The position numbers were made by a program, and so were the translations under genes. From contig DCIJ01000047.1 of NCBI GenBank assembly GCA_002315945.1, forward strand, positions 5,962 to 16,689: 10,728 nt of DNA, read 5' to 3'. The DNA comes from Lachnospiraceae bacterium UBA1729 (GTDB lineage: Bacteria; Bacillota; Clostridia; Lachnospirales; Lachnospiraceae). Position 1 is the stretch's first letter. Every line of letters begins with the position of its first letter. The notes under the pieces are model-generated. The model ran no database searches and was not told the origin of the DNA. It saw only the letters and a program-made list of their open reading frames with translations. Below are positions 6,846-10,728 of this stretch, piece by piece.

Positions 6846-6851
6846 TTATCA
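6837..6851 (+). promoter_or_regulatory. 7-1-7 palindrome resembling a Fur-family operator
   Basis: TGATAAA, one base, then TTTATCA is a perfect 7-1-7 inverted repeat. The Bacillus Fur-box consensus is TGATAAT, one base, ATTATCA, so each half differs at only one position. It covers the -10 region of the putative aspS promoter, where a repressor would block transcription. A chance A/T-rich palindrome is possible. Confidence 0.4.
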
Positions 6852-6867
6852 GTTGAATTATATTTAT

Positions 6868-6872
6868 AGGAG
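6868..6872 (+). promoter_or_regulatory. Ribosome-binding site setting the aspS start
   Basis: AGGAG lies seven bases before the ATG at 6880. A longer in-frame TTG start at 6853 lies upstream of this site and would add nine residues not expected in the family. Confidence 0.85.
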
Positions 6873-6879
6873 TATAGAA

Positions 6880-8625
6880 ATGAGTAACCAGTACAGAGAC
6901 TTAAATTTAAGTATGTTATCTGAGGCAAATATTGGTGATACTGTCAGAGTTGCTGGATGGGTTGAGAACATTCGTGACCATGGTGGAGTTTCCTTTATTG
7001 ATCTCAGGGATATGTATGGAGTATTACAGGTTGTATTTAGAAATACTGACCTGTTAGATGGAATCTGCAAAGAGCAGTCTGTTTCCATACTTGGAAAAAT
7101 AGAGAAGAGAGATGAGGAGACCTATAATCCTAAGATTCCAACAGGAACAATTGAGTTGGAAGTAAATGAGATTAAGGTTCTTGGTAAAGTGTACAAGCAG
7201 CTTCCTTTTGAAGTAATGACTTCTAAGGAAACCAGAGAAGATGTCAGACTTAAGTATCGTTATCTGGATCTTAGAAATACTAAGGTTCGTGATAATATGA
7301 TTTTTAGATCTAAGGTTATTTCATATCTTAGAGAAGAAATGAGTAAAATGGGATTTTTGGAGATGCAGACACCTATCCTTACTGCTTCCAGTCCTGAAGG
7401 AGCAAGAGATTACATTGTTCCCAGCCGAAAGTTTAAGGGTAAATTTTATGCTCTGCCACAGGCTCCTCAGCAGTTTAAACAGTTGCTGATGGTATCTGGT
7501 TTTGACAAATATTTCCAGATAGCTCCCTGCTTCAGAGATGAAGATGCAAGAGCAGACCGTTCACCAGGTGAGTTTTATCAGCTTGATTTTGAGATGAGCT
7601 TTGCTACCCAGGAAGACGTATTTGCTGTTGGTGAAGAGATTCTGACCAAGACTTTTGAGAAGTTTGCGCCTGACGGATATGAGGTTACAAAAGCCCCTTA
7701 TCCTATTATCAGTTACAAGCAGGCAATGCTTGAGTTTGGTACAGACAAGCCCGATTTAAGAAACCCTTTAAGAATTATTGATCTTACAGAGTTTTTCCAG
7801 AAGTGTACATTTAAGCCTTTCCATAAGAAAACTGTTCGTGGAATCAAGGTTCATGCTGATATGTCAAAGGGCTTCCATGAGAAGCTTCTTAAATATGCAC
7901 AGGAACTGGGAATGGGTGGTTTAGGTTATCTTGAGGTTGCTGAAGATTTATCCTTCAAGGGACCTATTGATAAATTTATTCCTGATGAATATAAGAAGGA
8001 AATGCTTGACCTTGGTAAGCTTGAAGCCGGAGATACTATTTTCTTTATGGCAGACAAGGAAGCTAAGGCAAATTATTATGCCGGTCAGATTAGAAATGAA
8101 TTGGCAGCCAGATTAGATCTGCTAGAGAAGAATGCTTATCGTTTCTGCTATATTAATGATTTTCCTATGTTTGAGCTGGATGAGGATACTAAGCAGATTG
8201 GCTTCACACACAATCCATTCTCAATGCCACAGGGTGGTTTAGAGGCGTTAAATACCAAGGACCCTCTGGATATCCTGGCTTATCAGTATGATATTGTATG
8301 TAACGGTATTGAGCTTTCATCTGGTGCAGTTAGAAATCATGATATTGAAGTCATGAAGAAAGCTTTTGCGATTGCGGGATATGACGAAGAAACACTGAGA
8401 ACCAAGTTTGGTGCTCTTTATGAAGCATTCCAGTTTGGTGCACCTCCTCATGCAGGAATGGCTCCTGGCGTTGATCGAATGATAATGCTTCTGAAAAATG
8501 AAGAGAATATTCGTGAAATTATTCCATTCCCTATGAATGGAAATGCGCAGGATCTTATGTGTGGCGCTCCTGGAGAAGTTACAGAGCAGCAGCTGCGTGA
8601 AGTTCACATCAAAGTTAGAGATTAA
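6880..8625 (+). CDS. aspS: Aspartyl-tRNA synthetase, bacterial type
   Basis: This 581-residue class II synthetase activates aspartate and charges tRNA(Asp). It has an N-terminal OB-fold anticodon-binding domain (about 15-105, with GWVENIRDHGGVSFIDLRD), then RYRYLDLR (125-132) and SPEGARDYIVPSR (171-183). Motif 2 is FRDEDARADRSPGEFYQLD (from 218), followed by the bacterial GAD insert (about 290-400) and motif 3 GAPPHAGMAPGVDR (520-533, Arg533). The motif 2 phrase SPGEFYQLD and motif 3 APGVDR differ from the common QPEFTQID and AFGLDR, and recall the alphaproteobacterial enzyme type. His34 occupies the position linked to relaxed tRNA(Asp)/tRNA(Asn) recognition. With gatCAB directly downstream, the enzyme may also make Asp-tRNA(Asn). 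No T-box leader fits in the 48-base upstream gap. Confidence 0.97.
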   Translation: MSNQYRDLNLSMLSEANIGDTVRVAGWVENIRDHGGVSFIDLRDMYGVLQVVFRNTDLLDGICKEQSVSILGKIEKRDEETYNPKIPTGTIELEVNEIKVLGKVYKQLPFEVMTSKETREDVRLKYRYLDLRNTKVRDNMIFRSKVISYLREEMSKMGFLEMQTPILTASSPEGARDYIVPSRKFKGKFYALPQAPQQFKQLLMVSGFDKYFQIAPCFRDEDARADRSPGEFYQLDFEMSFATQEDVFAVGEEILTKTFEKFAPDGYEVTKAPYPIISYKQAMLEFGTDKPDLRNPLRIIDLTEFFQKCTFKPFHKKTVRGIKVHADMSKGFHEKLLKYAQELGMGGLGYLEVAEDLSFKGPIDKFIPDEYKKEMLDLGKLEAGDTIFFMADKEAKANYYAGQIRNELAARLDLLEKNAYRFCYINDFPMFELDEDTKQIGFTHNPFSMPQGGLEALNTKDPLDILAYQYDIVCNGIELSSGAVRNHDIEVMKKAFAIAGYDEETLRTKFGALYEAFQFGAPPHAGMAPGVDRMIMLLKNEENIREIIPFPMNGNAQDLMCGAPGEVTEQQLREVHIKVRD

Positions 8626-8636
8626 TATTGATTATT

Positions 8637-8665
8637 TAGCCGCAGGTTAATGCCTGCGGCTATTT
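8637..8665 (+). terminator. Strong GC-rich hairpin between aspS and gatC, possible terminator or attenuator
   Basis: TAGCCGCAGG (8637-8646) pairs perfectly with CCTGCGGCTA (8653-8662), a 10-bp stem with a six-base TTAATG loop. Only TTT then CAAATTT follows, so the U-tract is poor. It begins 11 bases after the aspS stop and ends 34 bases before gatC. It may be a partial terminator that lowers gatCAB relative to aspS, or an RNA-stabilising 3' hairpin. Confidence 0.6.
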
Positions 8666-8686
8666 CAAATTTATATTTTGAATGAT

Positions 8687-8690
8687 GGAG
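8687..8690 (+). promoter_or_regulatory. Ribosome-binding site setting the gatC start
   Basis: GGAG lies six bases before the ATG at 8697. Two upstream in-frame ATGs at 8682 and 8685 overlap or directly precede it and have no site of their own. Confidence 0.75.
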
Positions 8691-8696
8691 ATTATC

Positions 8697-8990
8697 ATGG
8701 CAAATATTATTAGTGATGAAACTATAGAATATGTTGGCATTCTTGCTAAGCTTGAGCTTAACGATGAGCAGAAGGAAGCTGCAAAGCAGGATATGGGAAA
8801 GATGTTAGACTATATTGATAAATTAAGCGAACTTGATACTTCTGATGTTGAACCCATGTCACATGTATTTGATTTGGAAAATGTTTTTAGGGAAGATGTT
8901 GTTACCAACGGTGATACCAGGGAAGAACTCTTATCTAATGCCCCGGAAGAAAAAGACGGCCAGTTTGCAGTACCCAGAACCTTTGATTAA
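8697..8990 (+). CDS. gatC: Asp/Glu-tRNA amidotransferase subunit C
   Basis: GatC is the small structural subunit of the GatCAB amidotransferase; it wraps GatA and stabilises its contact with GatB. The 97-residue protein has the family pattern throughout: an N-terminal helix with VGILAKLELNDEQ (about 13-25), MLDYIDKLSELDTSDVEPMSHV (36-57), FREDVV, and a C-terminal NAPEEKDGQFAVPRTFD. The last phrase, ending in the VP motif, is typical of the GatC tail. ATG 8697 was chosen because it has a GGAG site and gives the expected N-terminus. The stop at 8988-8990 overlaps the gatA ribosome-binding site, which indicates joint translation. Confidence 0.95.
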   Translation: MANIISDETIEYVGILAKLELNDEQKEAAKQDMGKMLDYIDKLSELDTSDVEPMSHVFDLENVFREDVVTNGDTREELLSNAPEEKDGQFAVPRTFD

Positions 8991-9001
8991 GGAGATTAGT
9001 A

Positions 9002-10432
9002 ATGGATTTTAAGGATATGACAGCTGTAGAGCTTTCAAAAGAAATTAAGGCAGGTAATATTACCGTCAAAGAAGCTGTTGAGTCAGTGTTTGAAGTTATT
9101 GAAAATAAAGAAGCTTCCATTCACGCATATGTTACCCTGGATAAAGAAAATGCGTTAAAAAAAGCGGAAGAAATTCAAAAAAAGATAGATGCAAAAGAGC
9201 TTACAGGACCTCTGGCTGGAGTGCCTGTTGCTATAAAAGATAATATGTGTACTAAGGGCATGTTAACAACCTGCTCTTCAAAAATTCTTTCAAATTTTGT
9301 TCCTACTTTTTCTTCTTTTGCAGTTGAGAAGTTAGAAGAGGCGGGATGTGTTATTCTTGGCAAAACTAATATGGATGAATTTGCCATGGGTTCAACAACC
9401 GAAACATCATATTATGGTGTAACAAAGAATCCCGTTAATACTGAACATGTGCCAGGTGGATCCTCAGGCGGAAGTGCAGCTGCTGTTGCTGCGGGAGAGT
9501 GCCTTTTTGCACTTGGTTCAGATACAGGTGGATCTATTAGACAGCCTGCCAGCTACTGTGGTGTTGTTGGTATGAAGCCTACATATGGAACCGTATCCAG
9601 ATATGGACTTATTGCATATGGTTCTTCCTTAGACCAGATTGGACCGCTCTGTAAAGACGTTACAGACTGTGCAGCTATACTGGAAACTATTAGTGGCCAT
9701 GATAAACAGGACTCTACTTCTGTTGAAAGAAATGATACAGACTTTATGTCAGCACTTACTACTGATGTAGCGGGTATGAAAATAGGTATTCCAAGAGACT
9801 ATTTTGGAGATGGTTTACAGTCTGAGGTTAAGGAAGCAATTATGGCTGCTGCCAGAAAGCTTGAAGCTCAGGGTGCAATTATTGAGGAATTCGACCTTGG
9901 ATTAGTGGAATATGCAATCCCAACCTATTATACAATTGCAGCAGCTGAAGCAAGTTCAAACCTGGAGCGTTTTGACGGAATAAAATATGGATTCAGAACC
10001 GCAGAGGATGAGGGCCTTCACAAGATGTACAAGAAGACCCGTTCGGAAGGCTTTGGAGATGAAGTTAAGCGAAGAATCATGCTTGGTTCTTTTGTATTAA
10101 GCTCAGGATATTATGATGCATATTATTTGAAAGCGCTCAAGGTAAAGGCCCTGATTAAAAAGGCTTTTGATGATGCTTTTTCAAAATATGATGCAATACT
10201 GGGACCAGTTGCTCCTACAACAGCGCCTAAGCTTGGCGAGAGCCTTTCTAATCCCATCCAGATGTATTTAAGTGATATTTATACAATTTCAGTTAACCTT
10301 GCAGGTCTGCCTGGAATATCAGTACCCTGTGGTTTTGACAGCAAGGGATTACCTATTGGACTGCAGCTTATTGGAAATCAGTTTGAAGAAAAGAAATTAT
10401 TGAAGCTTGCATATACATTTGAACAGAAATAG
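9002..10432 (+). CDS. gatA: Asp/Glu-tRNA amidotransferase subunit A
   Basis: GatA is the amidase-signature subunit that hydrolyses glutamine; the ammonia released passes to GatB, which amidates Glu-tRNA(Gln) or Asp-tRNA(Asn). The Ser-cisSer-Lys triad is visible as Lys79 (GVPVAIKDN), Ser154 (PGGSSGGSAAA) and Ser178 (GSDTGGSIRQP), the same numbering I recall for Staphylococcus aureus GatA. Other signatures are GKTNMDEFAMGS and GVVGMKPTYGTVSRYGL. The protein has 476 residues and ends at LAYTFEQK, about ten residues before the usual C-terminus (which commonly continues with a charged, His/Pro-containing tail). No simple frameshift in the following bases restores that tail. AAGGAG at 8989-8994, seven bases before the ATG, supports the start. 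gatB follows after 33 bases. Confidence 0.97.
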   Translation: MDFKDMTAVELSKEIKAGNITVKEAVESVFEVIENKEASIHAYVTLDKENALKKAEEIQKKIDAKELTGPLAGVPVAIKDNMCTKGMLTTCSSKILSNFVPTFSSFAVEKLEEAGCVILGKTNMDEFAMGSTTETSYYGVTKNPVNTEHVPGGSSGGSAAAVAAGECLFALGSDTGGSIRQPASYCGVVGMKPTYGTVSRYGLIAYGSSLDQIGPLCKDVTDCAAILETISGHDKQDSTSVERNDTDFMSALTTDVAGMKIGIPRDYFGDGLQSEVKEAIMAAARKLEAQGAIIEEFDLGLVEYAIPTYYTIAAAEASSNLERFDGIKYGFRTAEDEGLHKMYKKTRSEGFGDEVKRRIMLGSFVLSSGYYDAYYLKALKVKALIKKAFDDAFSKYDAILGPVAPTTAPKLGESLSNPIQMYLSDIYTISVNLAGLPGISVPCGFDSKGLPIGLQLIGNQFEEKKLLKLAYTFEQK

Positions 10433-10465
10433 TTTTGACGAGTATTATTTTGATTGAGGATAAAA

Positions 10466-10728
10466 ATGAGTAAGAATTATGAAACTGTCATTGGCCTGGA
10501 GGTTCATGTAGAACTGGCTACTAAGACAAAAATATTTTGTGGATGCTCAACAGCATTTGGAGGGGACCCTAATACACATACCTGCCCGGTTTGTACAGGT
10601 ATGCCAGGAAGCCTTCCTGTTCTTAACAAACAGGTTTTGGAATATGCAATTGCTGTAGGCTTGGCAACAAACTGTGATATTACCAGATTGTGTAAATTTG
10701 ATAGAAAAAATTATTTCTATCCTGATAA
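10466..10728 (+). CDS. gatB: Asp/Glu-tRNA amidotransferase subunit B, N-terminal part (cut by the window end)
   Basis: Eighty-seven complete codons are present and the frame is still open at the edge. GatB binds the misacylated tRNA and carries out the ATP-dependent transfer of ammonia to the aminoacyl group. The N-terminus YETVIGLEVHVELATKTKIF is the GatB hallmark. Four cysteines (Cys25, Cys27, Cys40, Cys43 in FCGCS and CPVC) match the zinc-binding set of many GatB proteins. GMPGSLPVLN and KFDRKNYFYPD are also conserved. GAGGA at 10456-10460, five bases before the ATG, sets the start. The remainder, including the tRNA-binding tail domain, lies beyond the window. Confidence 0.96.
   Translation, partial: MSKNYETVIGLEVHVELATKTKIFCGCSTAFGGDPNTHTCPVCTGMPGSLPVLNKQVLEYAIAVGLATNCDITRLCKFDRKNYFYPD

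Noticed and set aside
6853..6879. TTG start nine codons upstream of aspS
   Set aside because: It lies upstream of the AGGAG site at 6868-6872, which is correctly spaced for ATG 6880.
6832..6879. T-box riboswitch upstream of aspS
   Set aside because: The gap is only 48 bases, far too short for a T-box leader, and no terminator hairpin precedes the start.
8626..8696. Independent promoter for gatCAB
   Set aside because: No convincing -35/-10 pair with 16-18 base spacing fits between the hairpin and gatC.

Overview
The window is 10.7 kb of compact, low-G+C chromosome in which every gene lies on the + strand. Codon use is A/T-rich, Shine-Dalgarno sites are strong (AGGAGG, AAGGAG), and the protein set includes GatCAB, YifB, DprA, YraN and a YlmD/YfiH-type protein. 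Together these point to a Clostridia-type Firmicute, most likely a relative of the Lachnospiraceae. That placement is an inference from protein style, not a database result. No tRNA, rRNA, CRISPR array, insertion sequence or phage gene was recognised. No gene-free stretch exceeds 300 bases; the longest is 224 bases (1698-1921).

Layout. (1) 22-1697: a Bcp-type peroxiredoxin followed two bases later by a dicarboxylate/amino-acid:cation symporter, closed by a clear intrinsic terminator near 1736-1770. (2) 1698-1921: a regulatory gap with a good sigma-A-type promoter (TTGAAA, 17-base spacer, TATATT with extended TG), a small palindrome touching the -35 box, and a short hairpin with a T-run just after the predicted transcription start. 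(3) 1922-6831: yifB (comM-like AAA+ ATPase), dprA, a seven-bladed-propeller lactonase-family protein, yraN (UPF0102 nuclease-like) and a pgeF/yfiH laccase-domain protein. Their stop/start junctions overlap or nearly touch, so this looks like one operon with a DNA-uptake/DNA-processing core and a carbohydrate-lactonase-like gene inside it. (4) 6832-10728: aspS, then gatC, gatA and the first 87 codons of gatB. This is a translation-fidelity block: AspRS charges tRNA and GatCAB amidates misacylated Glu-tRNA(Gln) and possibly Asp-tRNA(Asn).

Most of the window is ordinary housekeeping sequence, and I see no undescribed multi-gene system in it. The points worth a second look are: the AspRS sequence type, which resembles the alphaproteobacterial form and carries the His associated with non-discriminating enzymes beside gatCAB; a 7-1-7 Fur-box-like palindrome over the putative aspS -10 region; an 18-base tandem repeat that also forms a hairpin before dprA; hairpins before yifB and between aspS and gatC; and the lactonase gene between dprA and yraN.

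Three starts were moved inward from the longest possible open frames (dprA to 3529, aspS to 6880, gatC to 8697), on the basis of ribosome-binding sites and family N-termini. The pgeF start remains uncertain (5944, 5980 or 6010).
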